Source: Candidatus Magasanikbacteria bacterium CG_4_10_14_0_8_um_filter_42_12 (GTDB lineage Bacteria > Patescibacteriota > Patescibacteriia > Magasanikbacterales > UBA922). From it: a stretch of DNA of 17,048 bases. This document shows positions 6,721-12,918 of the stretch, piece by piece. Positions within the stretch are counted from its first letter, which is position 1, and every line of letters begins with the position of its first letter. The stretch covers positions 1 to 17,048 of the forward strand of contig PFLZ01000027.1 of assembly GCA_002784795.1 (NCBI GenBank). The letters run 5' to 3'. Made by a program: the position numbers and the translations under genes. The notes under the pieces are model-generated. The model was not told the origin of the DNA, did not search any database, and saw only the letters and a list, made by a program, of their open reading frames with translations.

Positions 6721-6750
6721 CTATATTAGTGTTATTTACTTCTAATATAG
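6721..6750. promoter_or_regulatory. Inverted repeat in the leader of the lipoprotein gene
   Basis: CTATATTAG (6721-6729) and CTAATATAG (6742-6750) form a perfect 9-bp dyad with a 12-nt spacer, ending 7 bp before the lipoprotein ATG. TATATT within the left arm could be a -10 box, with TTGACG at 6696-6701 as a -35 box, though the 20-bp spacing is long. It could be a repressor site or a leader hairpin that occludes translation initiation. Confidence 0.45.
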
Positions 6751-6757
6751 AACATAT

Positions 6758-7420
6758 ATGAAGAAAATCCTCGGAGCATCAGCTGTGCTGTGCGCCCTTT
6801 TACTTGTTGGTGCAGGATGTGCGCCAGCTGCAGATGATTATTCTGCAACAGACGGAGACACAGACGATGGTGCTATGGTACAAGACGATGGGGGAGACAC
6901 AGGAGACACAATGGTAGCAGATGACAGCGCAATGGCTGGATCATTTGCAGATTGTCCTTCTGCAACAGAACTCGCAACACTCACATCTACAGATGCGTCT
7001 GTGGTAGAAGGTGGACCTTTTGACACAACAAGCTTCACGTTTGCAAAAGCAAAATGGGAAGGAAACAAACTCAACGTATATATTTCAAACGAAGACTACG
7101 CAGTATCAAAATTTGGTGCACTCGATAGTCCAGTCAAAGGTGCTGACAAAGGAACAGGTGTCTTGCAGATCAGATTTAGTAACGGTACAGAAAAAGCTGA
7201 CGTTGCTTCTTACAACCCTGCAGCTGGATACGGACAGCCACATTGGGTCACTGCAGAAATGCTCGTCCCAGTTGGACCTACAGCGACTGACGCACTCCTC
7301 AGTATGAGTAGTGGAAGTGCAGAAGTAGTTGCTATGGATGATACAAAAGTATGTGGAACATTTGACATGACAGGAAACAACAGTGCGGCAACAGGAGCAT
7401 TCGTTGCAACATTCAAATAA
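6758..7420 (+). CDS. Putative lipoprotein of unknown function
   Basis: A 220-residue exported protein. It starts with a lipoprotein signal peptide: MKK, a hydrophobic core, then the lipobox LVGAGC with the acylated Cys at 21. An Asp/Ala/Thr/Gly-rich, very acidic linker follows (~25-65), then a mainly beta-type globular part containing two Cys residues (in FADCPS and KVCGTF) that could form a disulfide. It ends in the strand-like TGAFVATFK. I do not recognise the globular domain. The gene sits between the two ComEC parts and is followed at once by a strong terminator, so it is probably a separate transcription unit. A surface role is likely from the signal; a link to DNA uptake is only suggested by position. 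Confidence 0.75.
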   Translation: MKKILGASAVLCALLLVGAGCAPAADDYSATDGDTDDGAMVQDDGGDTGDTMVADDSAMAGSFADCPSATELATLTSTDASVVEGGPFDTTSFTFAKAKWEGNKLNVYISNEDYAVSKFGALDSPVKGADKGTGVLQIRFSNGTEKADVASYNPAAGYGQPHWVTAEMLVPVGPTATDALLSMSSGSAEVVAMDDTKVCGTFDMTGNNSAATGAFVATFK

Positions 7421-7444
7421 CTTTTTTATGAAGGGGGGACACAC

Positions 7445-7480
7445 AAACACCACGGATATCCGTGGTGTTTTGTTTTTTGT
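7445..7480 (+). terminator. Rho-independent terminator after the lipoprotein gene
   Basis: A perfect palindrome with 13-base arms (AAACACCACGGAT / ATCCGTGGTGTTT) runs directly into the T-rich tract TTTTGTTTTTTGTTT. It lies 25 bp after the stop codon. Confidence 0.9.
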
Positions 7481-7492
7481 TTAGATAGCATG

Positions 7493-7554
7493 AGCCGGCG
7501 GACGCAAGGGCTTCCTAGTGATCGAGATGATCGGAAATCCTGCGTCCGTCGGCT
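7493..7554. repeat. GC-rich long hairpin, REP-like
   Basis: AGCCGGCGGACGCA (7493-7506) pairs with TGCGTCCGTCGGCT (7541-7554): a 14-base stem with a single mismatch that would be a G-U wobble in RNA. Inside, TTCC pairs with GGAA, and GATC-GAGAT-GATC forms a small inner hairpin. It is much richer in GC than the flanks. It may be a REP-type palindrome served by the transposase gene 1 kb downstream, or a structured RNA. It has no coding capacity. Confidence 0.55.
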
Positions 7555-7559
7555 GCAAT

Positions 7560-7630
7560 TGCGTGGCATTTGCCAAGAGGCGTAGGGAAACCCCCGCATT
7601 CCTCGCGCACTCACGGCATTCGCACACGCA
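7560..7630. other. Structured intergenic stretch, possible ncRNA or repeat
   Basis: Nested pairings are visible: TGCGTG (7560-7565) with CACGCA (7625-7630), GAGG (7577-7580) with CCTC (7601-7604), and GGG-AAA-CCC at the tip. The composition is GC-rich like the adjacent long hairpin. No tRNA T-loop, tmRNA, RNase P or SRP signature could be recognised. With the preceding hairpin it explains most of the 261-bp gap between the lipoprotein and the hydrolase gene. Confidence 0.4.
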
Positions 7631-7681
7631 TCTACTAGCCTATCACGACTTTCTTTTTATCGTCAAAATGACTCTGTGTAT

Positions 7682-8635
7682 ATGAAACAAGTGATCGTTT
7701 TCCTTTTCATTGTATTAGGTATCACCGTTGGTTTACGTGTGTATCTATCGTTGTCTGCTCCTGGAGTGTCAAATTCTTCGGATATTCAAATAGAAGAAGT
7801 GCAAGAGCCAACGCTCAAGATTACTTTTCTTGATATTGGTCAGGGGGATTCGACACTTGTAGAATTTTCCGATGGGCAGCAGATGCTTGTCGATTGTGCG
7901 ATTGATGATCGTGTGCTCGAAGCATTGGGACGCGTAATGCCGTTTTATGATCATGAGATAGAGTATCTTGTGGTGACGCATCCAGATCTTGATCACTATG
8001 GCGGATGTCTCGATGTGATGAAGCGATTAGATATTGGGCACATTCTCTACAATGGCATGGAAAAGCCATATGATGAACTCTGGCAATCGTTTCATGCAGA
8101 AGTACAAGCGCAGATGGCCGATGGAAAAGAATATATAGAAGTAGACGAACCTTTTGTGTGGGAGATTGCCAGCACGACAGTAAACGTCCTCTATCCAGAT
8201 CATTCTATACCACAAAATGATCATATCCCGGGATTAGAAAAAGACGTCGGTGCAAATGACACGTCCGTTGTTATCAAGCTGTCGTATGGAACACAGGACA
8301 TGCTGCTCATGGGAGATGCGGAAAAAGATTTGGAGGAATATTTGGTACAGACGTATGGCGAACAACTTGACGTAGAAGTACTGAAAATGGGACATCATGG
8401 CAGTCAGAGTTCTTCGAGTCAGGCATTTATCAACGCGACATCTCCAGAGGTTGCTATTGCTTCTTGCGGATTAAACAACAAGTTTGGCCATCCGTCCCCT
8501 CGCGTGCTAAAACGATTTGAGCGAGCGCATACTGATACGTTGCGAACAGATGTATCGGGTGATATTTTGTTGACTGTTTTTGAAGATCACTATGAAATAT
8601 CAACGCAATATGGAGATGGATCAGACAAACAGTAG
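7682..8635 (+). CDS. ComEC-type metallo-beta-lactamase domain protein, membrane-anchored or exported
   Basis: A 317-residue protein made of an N-terminal hydrophobic helix (~4-24) and the metallo-beta-lactamase-fold hydrolase that in many bacteria is the C-terminal domain of ComEC. Motifs: LKITFLDIGQGDSTLVEF (45-62), metal ligands in THPDLDHYGG (99-108), NDTSVVIKL followed by LLMGDAEKD, LKMGHHGSQSSSS, and GHPSPRVL near the end. In ComEC this domain is thought to degrade the non-transported DNA strand outside the membrane; the helix here would place it at the cell surface. I chose the ATG at 7682; a GTG two codons upstream is in frame. The last 20 nt overlap the transposase gene. The role in DNA uptake is inferred from family and from comEC 1 kb upstream. 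Confidence 0.87.
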   Translation: MKQVIVFLFIVLGITVGLRVYLSLSAPGVSNSSDIQIEEVQEPTLKITFLDIGQGDSTLVEFSDGQQMLVDCAIDDRVLEALGRVMPFYDHEIEYLVVTHPDLDHYGGCLDVMKRLDIGHILYNGMEKPYDELWQSFHAEVQAQMADGKEYIEVDEPFVWEIASTTVNVLYPDHSIPQNDHIPGLEKDVGANDTSVVIKLSYGTQDMLLMGDAEKDLEEYLVQTYGEQLDVEVLKMGHHGSQSSSSQAFINATSPEVAIASCGLNNKFGHPSPRVLKRFERAHTDTLRTDVSGDILLTVFEDHYEISTQYGDGSDKQ

Positions 8636-9263
8636 AAATCTGCATAGACCGCATCATATGTATGATGGACACACGTACTTTGTGACAGGGAGATGTATTG
8701 GAGCAAAACATTATTTTTATAATGAACAAAGAAAAAATATTTGGCGAAATGTGTGTAAGGAATCTATAGAACGATTTGGTATTAAGATGTATGCATGGGT
8801 ACTCCTTGAAAATCATTATCATATATTGTTTTCATTGCCATATAAAGAAGTTTGTACTGAGACAGATTTCGTGCCTCAATCTGTCACTCCACGCGATAGA
8901 AAAGAGAGGAGTGACGAAATGAGCGCAGCGAATTTCGTTTCGCAGCAAGATATACGTATTTTGGTTGAGTTTATTCGCAAAATTCATAAGGATTCTGCTA
9001 GAAAATTAAATCAACTCGACAACACCCCAGCCAGAAAAATATGGTATCAATATTACGATAGATGTATCAGGAATATTCCAGATTTTTGGAAGCACTTCAA
9101 TTATATTCTCAAAAATCCATACAAACATGGGTTGGTGGATTCCTTGGGTGCAAGTTTTGCATATATACACTCTAGTAATCCAACCTGGCTTTTCCGTTTT
9201 GGTGCCGATGGTCTTCATGAAGGATTTTGCAAATATCCTGTTGCTGAAGTAGCAGTAGAATGA
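8616..9263 (+). CDS. REP-associated tyrosine transposase (Y1, HUH family)
   Basis: A ~215-residue Y1 transposase of the IS200-like/RAYT type, which cuts and joins single-stranded DNA at hairpins. It has YDGHTYFVTGR at the start, the HUH-type motif as H-Y-H in ENHYHILFS, and the catalytic-Tyr helix in FNYILKNPYKHGLV. Between the HUH motif and the long helix there are about 27 residues (VPQSVTPRDRKERSDEMS..) coded by stacked palindromes. Four in-frame starts exist (TTG 8580, ATG 8592, 8610, 8616); I prefer 8616, which gives the usual short N-terminus and a 20-bp overlap with the hydrolase gene. RAYTs are usually single-copy domesticated genes that mobilise REP palindromes in trans. Confidence 0.85.
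   Translation: MDQTNSRNLHRPHHMYDGHTYFVTGRCIGAKHYFYNEQRKNIWRNVCKESIERFGIKMYAWVLLENHYHILFSLPYKEVCTETDFVPQSVTPRDRKERSDEMSAANFVSQQDIRILVEFIRKIHKDSARKLNQLDNTPARKIWYQYYDRCIRNIPDFWKHFNYILKNPYKHGLVDSLGASFAYIHSSNPTWLFRFGADGLHEGFCKYPVAEVAVE
8861..8938. repeat. Stacked palindromes inserted in frame in the transposase gene
   Basis: Three consecutive hairpins overlap end to end: GACAGATT (8861-8868) with AATCTGTC (8878-8885); GTCACTCC (8883-8890) with GGAGTGAC (8908-8915); and ACGAAAT (8914-8920) with ATTTCGT (8932-8938). The frame is kept. The last hairpin has the form CGAAATGAGCGCAGCGAATTTCG, related in style to the dispersed repeat at 16630-16711. Confidence 0.7.
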
Positions 9264-9269
9264 ATTATT

Positions 9270-9278
9270 TGCTATACT
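9270..9278 (+). promoter_or_regulatory. Candidate extended -10 promoter for the TSP3 protein gene
   Basis: TGCTATACT is a good extended -10 box (TGn plus TATACT), 35 bp before the ATG at 9314 and just after the transposase stop. No clear -35 box is seen at 17 bp spacing. Confidence 0.45.
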
Positions 9279-9313
9279 AAGCGCAGCTCATGTTGTTATC
9301 AGCTTATTAATCT

Positions 9314-10726
9314 ATGAAAAAAATTCTTTATTCAATTGCGCTGCTTTTTGCGTTTCCACTTGTCGCACATGCTGCCAATTTTACCTTTCTAGTAAACAAT
9401 AGCGTCTATCTTTCGGATGAGAATGCATTTGCGGGTGATACGGTAAAAGTATATACCGTCGTAGTGAATAATGATTTTCCTTCTTTCTCAGCAGATGTGA
9501 CGTTTTTTAACAACGGCGTACATATTGGTACGGCAGAAATTCGCAATCTTGCATTTGAACAAGCAAAGCAAGTATCTATTGATTACACACTTCCAGAGGG
9601 AGAAAATAAGATAGAAGCAAGAATGATTAACGTCTCTGTTCGAGATGAATCTGGATCCACAATAGAATTGTCCCAACAAGAACTCGCTGCATTTCAAGCA
9701 ACACGTTCTTTGAATATTGATGTTGATACTGATGGCGATAATACCGGCAATGCAGAGGATACCGATGATGACAATGATGGACTCTCTGACACAGACGAAG
9801 AAGCGCGCGGGACAAACTCTCTCAAAGCTGATTCTGATGGAGATAGTATTGATGATAAAAAAGAAGTTGATGGCGGTACAGATCCAACAAAAGCCGATAC
9901 TGATGGTGATGGTCATAATGACGGACAGGATCTTTTCCCAACAAATAAAGGTGAATGGTCTGATGTAGACGAAGATGGAACCGGTGATAATGCCGACACG
10001 GACGACGACAATGATGGCCTTTCAGACATCGATGAAGCAACCCTAGGGAGTGATCCTCTCAAAAAAGATACTGATGGTGATGGGATAGAAGATGGTGCAG
10101 AAAAAGAAGCTGGGACTGATCCAACGAATAAAGATACTGATGGTGATGGTATCAATGATAAAGAGGAAATAGACGGTGTTACCAATCCCACAAAGGCGGA
10201 TACCGATGACGATGGTATCAATGATAGAGAAGAAAGAAACAAAGGAACCGATCCAACAAACGCAGATACTGACGGTGATGGACTTTCAGACGGAGATGAA
10301 TTGAAAAAAGGAAGTGATCCGCTAAAAGCAGATACTGATGGAGACGGTGTAAACGATCTGCTTGATGCGTTTCCACTCGATGCTGCTGAATCAATCGATA
10401 CTGATCTCGATGGTATAGGCAACAATGTCGACGATGATGATGACAATGATGGCATTCTGGATGGAGACGAAGGATCATTTGGCACCGACCCACTAAAAAA
10501 TGATACTGATGGTGACGGGGTGAGTGATAAAACAGAGCAAGAAAAAGGAACCAATCCACTATTGGCAGACAGTGACGGTGATGGACGTATGGATGGAGAA
10601 GATAGTCGTCCACTTGCTGCCGATATGTTTGATTACAAGCGTATTATTCAGTGGGGTGCATTTGGGAGTTTGATATTGTTTATTGTGTTCATGAGTGTGT
10701 ATGCGTACAAACGCGAACGGTATTAA
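9314..10726 (+). CDS. Secreted, membrane-anchored protein with thrombospondin type 3 calcium-binding repeats
   Basis: A 470-residue surface protein. Residues 1-20 are a signal peptide (cleavage after AHA). Residues ~21-130 are a beta-rich domain (VKVYTVVVNND, EGENKIEARM) resembling Ig/CARDB-like folds. Residues ~134-432 hold about a dozen thrombospondin type 3 units of the form DTDGDGxxDxxExxxGTDPxxK, which bind Ca2+ through Asp side chains; some units are shortened or fused (DTDDDNDGLSD, DLFPTNKGEW). A single C-terminal membrane helix (~448-463) ends with positive residues YKRERY, so most of the chain would face outward. The next gene starts before this one stops, and it shares TSP3 units, so the two probably act together at the cell wall. 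Confidence 0.85.
   Translation: MKKILYSIALLFAFPLVAHAANFTFLVNNSVYLSDENAFAGDTVKVYTVVVNNDFPSFSADVTFFNNGVHIGTAEIRNLAFEQAKQVSIDYTLPEGENKIEARMINVSVRDESGSTIELSQQELAAFQATRSLNIDVDTDGDNTGNAEDTDDDNDGLSDTDEEARGTNSLKADSDGDSIDDKKEVDGGTDPTKADTDGDGHNDGQDLFPTNKGEWSDVDEDGTGDNADTDDDNDGLSDIDEATLGSDPLKKDTDGDGIEDGAEKEAGTDPTNKDTDGDGINDKEEIDGVTNPTKADTDDDGINDREERNKGTDPTNADTDGDGLSDGDELKKGSDPLKADTDGDGVNDLLDAFPLDAAESIDTDLDGIGNNVDDDDDNDGILDGDEGSFGTDPLKNDTDGDGVSDKTEQEKGTNPLLADSDGDGRMDGEDSRPLAADMFDYKRIIQWGAFGSLILFIVFMSVYAYKRERY
9715..10610 (+). repeat. Degenerate coding tandem repeats (TSP3 units)
   Basis: Repeated units of roughly 66-69 bp centred on GATACTGATGGTGATGG, coding for the Ca2+-binding TSP3 modules. Units differ at synonymous sites, so the array is old or under protein-level selection. 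Confidence 0.75.
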
Positions 10727-11480
10727 ATCTATCAATGGAGTAATCATTATGCTGGCGTGTCTCTTCGCGCCAGTCTTTGTGTATGCTGCTGATAGTGATA
10801 ATGATGGTCTCTCAGACGAGCAAGAAGCGATCTATCATACCGACCCAGCCAATCCTGATACAGATGGAGATGGCTATTTTGATGGTATAGAAGTCGCACA
10901 TGATTATTCTCCTCATCTCGCTGGTGGAAAACGTTTGAATGAAGATGATTTTGATCATGATGGACTGAATGATTGGCTCGAGAGGTGGTTTGGAAGTGAC
11001 ATGGGGAAAAGTGATACCGATGGAGACGGATTTTCAGATTATGATGAAGTCATGCGTGGATATTCTCCTGCTTCTACAACAAGTACGCAGGTATTTGTAC
11101 GAAAAGTTGTTGTAGACAGATCGCAACAACGATTGAATTTTTATGTAGATGGGGTAAAGATACACAATTTCCCTGCGTCGACTGGAAATCCAGGTACACC
11201 AACGCCAGACGGTGAATATCACATGATGCGAAAAGTGGCAAAAAAAAGCTATGTCGGACCTGGATATGATCTTCCTGGCGTTACCTGGAACGTTGAATTT
11301 TCTCCTATGTATTATATACATACTGCCTATTGGCACAATGATTTTGGCAAGCGCACACATAGCCATGGTTGCGTGAATTTGCGAGAAGATGATGCAAAGG
11401 TCATCTATGAGTATATAGACGAAACAGTGCCTATTGTGGTGACAGGAGAGACGCCGGCTGGGTATGTCGTAGGGACGTGA
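10701..11480 (+). CDS. L,D-transpeptidase (YkuD) with N-terminal TSP3 repeats
   Basis: A 259-residue exported peptidoglycan enzyme. The hydrophobic segment ~11-29 is a signal peptide or anchor. Residues ~31-120 contain three TSP3-type Ca2+-binding units (DSDNDGLSD, DTDGDGYFD, DFDHDGLND, DTDGDGFSD). Residues ~131-250 are an L,D-transpeptidase catalytic domain: KVVVDRSQQRLNFYVDG at its start, a PTPDGEY loop, H207 in IHTAYW, and the catalytic THSHGCVNL with C224. Such enzymes make 3-3 cross-links or attach proteins to peptidoglycan. The ATG at 10701 overlaps the end of the TSP3 protein gene by 26 bp, and the stop lies 1 bp before mutY, so translation is likely coupled. An attractive but unproven idea is that it attaches or modifies wall near its TSP3 partner. 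Confidence 0.88.
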   Translation: MRTNANGIKSINGVIIMLACLFAPVFVYAADSDNDGLSDEQEAIYHTDPANPDTDGDGYFDGIEVAHDYSPHLAGGKRLNEDDFDHDGLNDWLERWFGSDMGKSDTDGDGFSDYDEVMRGYSPASTTSTQVFVRKVVVDRSQQRLNFYVDGVKIHNFPASTGNPGTPTPDGEYHMMRKVAKKSYVGPGYDLPGVTWNVEFSPMYYIHTAYWHNDFGKRTHSHGCVNLREDDAKVIYEYIDETVPIVVTGETPAGYVVGT

Positions 11481-11481
11481 T

Positions 11482-12354
11482 ATGACAAAAAAACAAAAAC
11501 AACTTTGTATAGATATCCTCACGTGGTATCACAAAGAGGGAAGAAATTTGCCATGGCGGAAGACGAGAAATCCGTATCGTATTTTGGTTTCGGAAATTAT
11601 GTTGCAACAGACGCAAGTACCACGGGTGATAGAAAAATATAAAGAATTTCTTCGTGCCTTTCCTACCATCACCGCACTTGCCGAAGCAAAAACAGCAGAT
11701 GTCATTACTGTGTGGAAGGGACTTGGCTACAATAGACGAGCGTTGTTTTTGCAACGAACTGCGCAGGCAGTACAAAAAGAATTTCGTGGGAAATTTCCTC
11801 GAACACTGGAAGAACTGAAAACATTGCCGGGAGTGGGGGATTATACTGCACGAGCTATTCTCTCATTTGCATTTGACCAACCCACGCCTGTCCTCGACAC
11901 GAATCATAGAAAGTTTTACCAAAAAACATTTTTTGGAGATGAAATAAAAATTGATGCTGAACTGTTGAAGAAGGCTGAGGAAGTGATAGCGTTTATTGCA
12001 ACGATTTCTCTTGCTGAGATAACCCCCACCCAGCCTCCCCCTACTAGGGGGAGGGGTTCATTTTCTCTTATCTACCACTGGAATCAGGCACTCATGGACT
12101 GGGTGTCTGCAAATACAGAAAAGTATACATTGCCGAAAATCAAGAAAAAAAAGAAAGCTGTACCGTTCAAAGAGACCGATCGCTATTTTCGTGGCAGAAT
12201 TGTAGATGTGCTTCGGGAAGAAGGAAAGATCGGTATAGCTTCCTTACGAAAGTGCTATCCAGAAATATCGGATGAGCGTTTTGAGAAGATTGTCAAAAAA
12301 CTCGAAAAGGACCACTTGATTTTGCGTAAAAATCAGAGTATACTCCTCCCATAA
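11482..12354 (+). CDS. mutY: MutY-like A/G-specific adenine glycosylase without iron-sulfur cluster motif
   Basis: A 290-residue HhH-GPD DNA glycosylase, most like MutY, which removes adenine mispaired with 8-oxoguanine. It has LPWR (23-26), SEIMLQQTQV with catalytic E38, GLGYNRRA, the helix-hairpin-helix LPGVGDYTA (115-123) and PVLDTN with D139. Two things are unusual. The four-Cys Fe-S loop that normally follows NQALMD is replaced by WVSANTEKYTLPKIKKKKK, with no cysteines. The C-terminal NUDIX-like 8-oxoG sensor is absent; instead there is a ~60-residue winged-helix-like tail (YFRGRIVDVLREEG). A palindromic repeat adds TPTQPPPTRGRGS (181-193) just before the NQALMD helix. It could be a different HhH-GPD glycosylase with altered specificity. 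Confidence 0.82.
   Translation: MTKKQKQLCIDILTWYHKEGRNLPWRKTRNPYRILVSEIMLQQTQVPRVIEKYKEFLRAFPTITALAEAKTADVITVWKGLGYNRRALFLQRTAQAVQKEFRGKFPRTLEELKTLPGVGDYTARAILSFAFDQPTPVLDTNHRKFYQKTFFGDEIKIDAELLKKAEEVIAFIATISLAEITPTQPPPTRGRGSFSLIYHWNQALMDWVSANTEKYTLPKIKKKKKAVPFKETDRYFRGRIVDVLREEGKIGIASLRKCYPEISDERFEKIVKKLEKDHLILRKNQSILLP
12021..12058. repeat. CCCCCT/AGGGGG palindrome in frame in mutY
   Basis: Arms CCTCCCCCTA (12034-12043) and TAGGGGGAGG (12045-12054) are perfectly complementary around one base, with outer AACCCC and GGGGTT also paired. It resembles a dispersed repeat type seen in many bacterial genomes, usually between genes; here it is read as Pro/Thr/Arg/Gly. Confidence 0.75.
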
Positions 12355-12373
12355 GTACATATCATTATCTTTT

Positions 12374-12715
12374 ATGAAACTCCTTCTCAGATGGTTTCTC
12401 AATGCCCTCACACTCATCGCTATCGCATTTTATTTGCCAGGCGTCACTGTGAGTGGTATTTATGCAGCACTCATCACTGCGCTCGTACTCGGGCTGGTAA
12501 ATGCGGTTATTCGCCCAGTTCTGTTTGTCCTCACACTGCCTATCAATCTGCTCACACTGGGACTCTTTACCTTTGTGTTGAATGGATTGTTGTTTTGGTT
12601 TGTCGGTAGTGTGGTAAAAGGATTTGATGTTGCAGGGTTTTGGCCAGCATTCCTCGGGGCACTCATCTTGAGTCTTGTCAGTTGGCTCCTCGGGTGGACA
12701 CTCCGAAAAAATTAA
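12374..12715 (+). CDS. Phage holin family 4 (YvlD-like) membrane protein
   Basis: A 113-residue integral membrane protein matching the Phage_holin_4_2/YvlD family, which is widespread on bacterial chromosomes and despite its name is not usually part of a prophage. Four hydrophobic segments are visible: ~5-24, ~29-51, ~55-81 and ~87-109, with the family-typical LVNAVIRPVLFVLTLPINLLTLGLF in the middle. It starts 19 bp after mutY and lies upstream of a small basic protein and UMP kinase. There are no phage genes nearby, so a lysis role is unlikely; an envelope-related role is possible. Confidence 0.85.
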   Translation: MKLLLRWFLNALTLIAIAFYLPGVTVSGIYAALITALVLGLVNAVIRPVLFVLTLPINLLTLGLFTFVLNGLLFWFVGSVVKGFDVAGFWPAFLGALILSLVSWLLGWTLRKN

Positions 12716-12735
12716 TTAGACATAACCTATACTAT

Positions 12736-12915
12736 ATGAAAGGTGGCACAGTTCGTGTTGCAAAGGGGAAATCTTCATCACATGCACCACAGCAGGGTCG
12801 TGGTGGTTTTGGTTCACAAAAAAATACAGGATTTGGTGGACAAATGATGGGAAAGAAAAGTCTGGTTTCGAGACTAAAACAGGTGGAGAAAAAAGATGAA
12901 AAGAAAGAAAAATAA
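12736..12915 (+). CDS. Small basic Gly-rich protein, unknown function
   Basis: A 59-residue protein starting MKGGTVRVAKGK. The first 37 residues are rich in Gly, Gln, Ser and Lys (GRGGFGSQKNTGFGG) and look disordered; the last 20 form a Lys/Glu-rich helix (SLVSRLKQVEKKDEKK). It could bind nucleic acid or ribosomes, but no domain is recognised. The ATG at 12736 fits the spacing to the holin-like gene (20 bp); an in-frame frame extending upstream would overlap that gene and is unlikely. It ends 3 bp before UMP kinase, supporting co-transcription and reality of the gene. Confidence 0.6.
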   Translation: MKGGTVRVAKGKSSSHAPQQGRGGFGSQKNTGFGGQMMGKKSLVSRLKQVEKKDEKKEK

Positions 12916-12918
12916 CGT

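Noticed and set aside
7490..7640. A tRNA, tmRNA or SRP RNA gene in the structured gap
   Set aside because: No T-loop consensus, CCA end, tag-peptide frame or GGAAG-type SRP tetraloop region could be found.
5183..8635. ComEC as one gene broken by a frameshift
   Set aside because: The two parts are separated by a complete lipoprotein gene and a terminator, and the hydrolase has its own start and membrane helix.
9913..10554. A 213-codon Ser/Pro-rich open frame on the minus strand
   Set aside because: It is the antisense image of the Asp/Gly-rich TSP3 repeats, whose regular codons leave the opposite frame open.
9715..10610. Regular repeats that could suggest a CRISPR or satellite array
   Set aside because: The units are coding, degenerate at synonymous positions and translate to TSP3 modules; no spacers are present.
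12374..12715. Prophage remnant suggested by the holin-like gene
   Set aside because: The family is common on bacterial chromosomes, and no endolysin, capsid, integrase or other phage gene is nearby.
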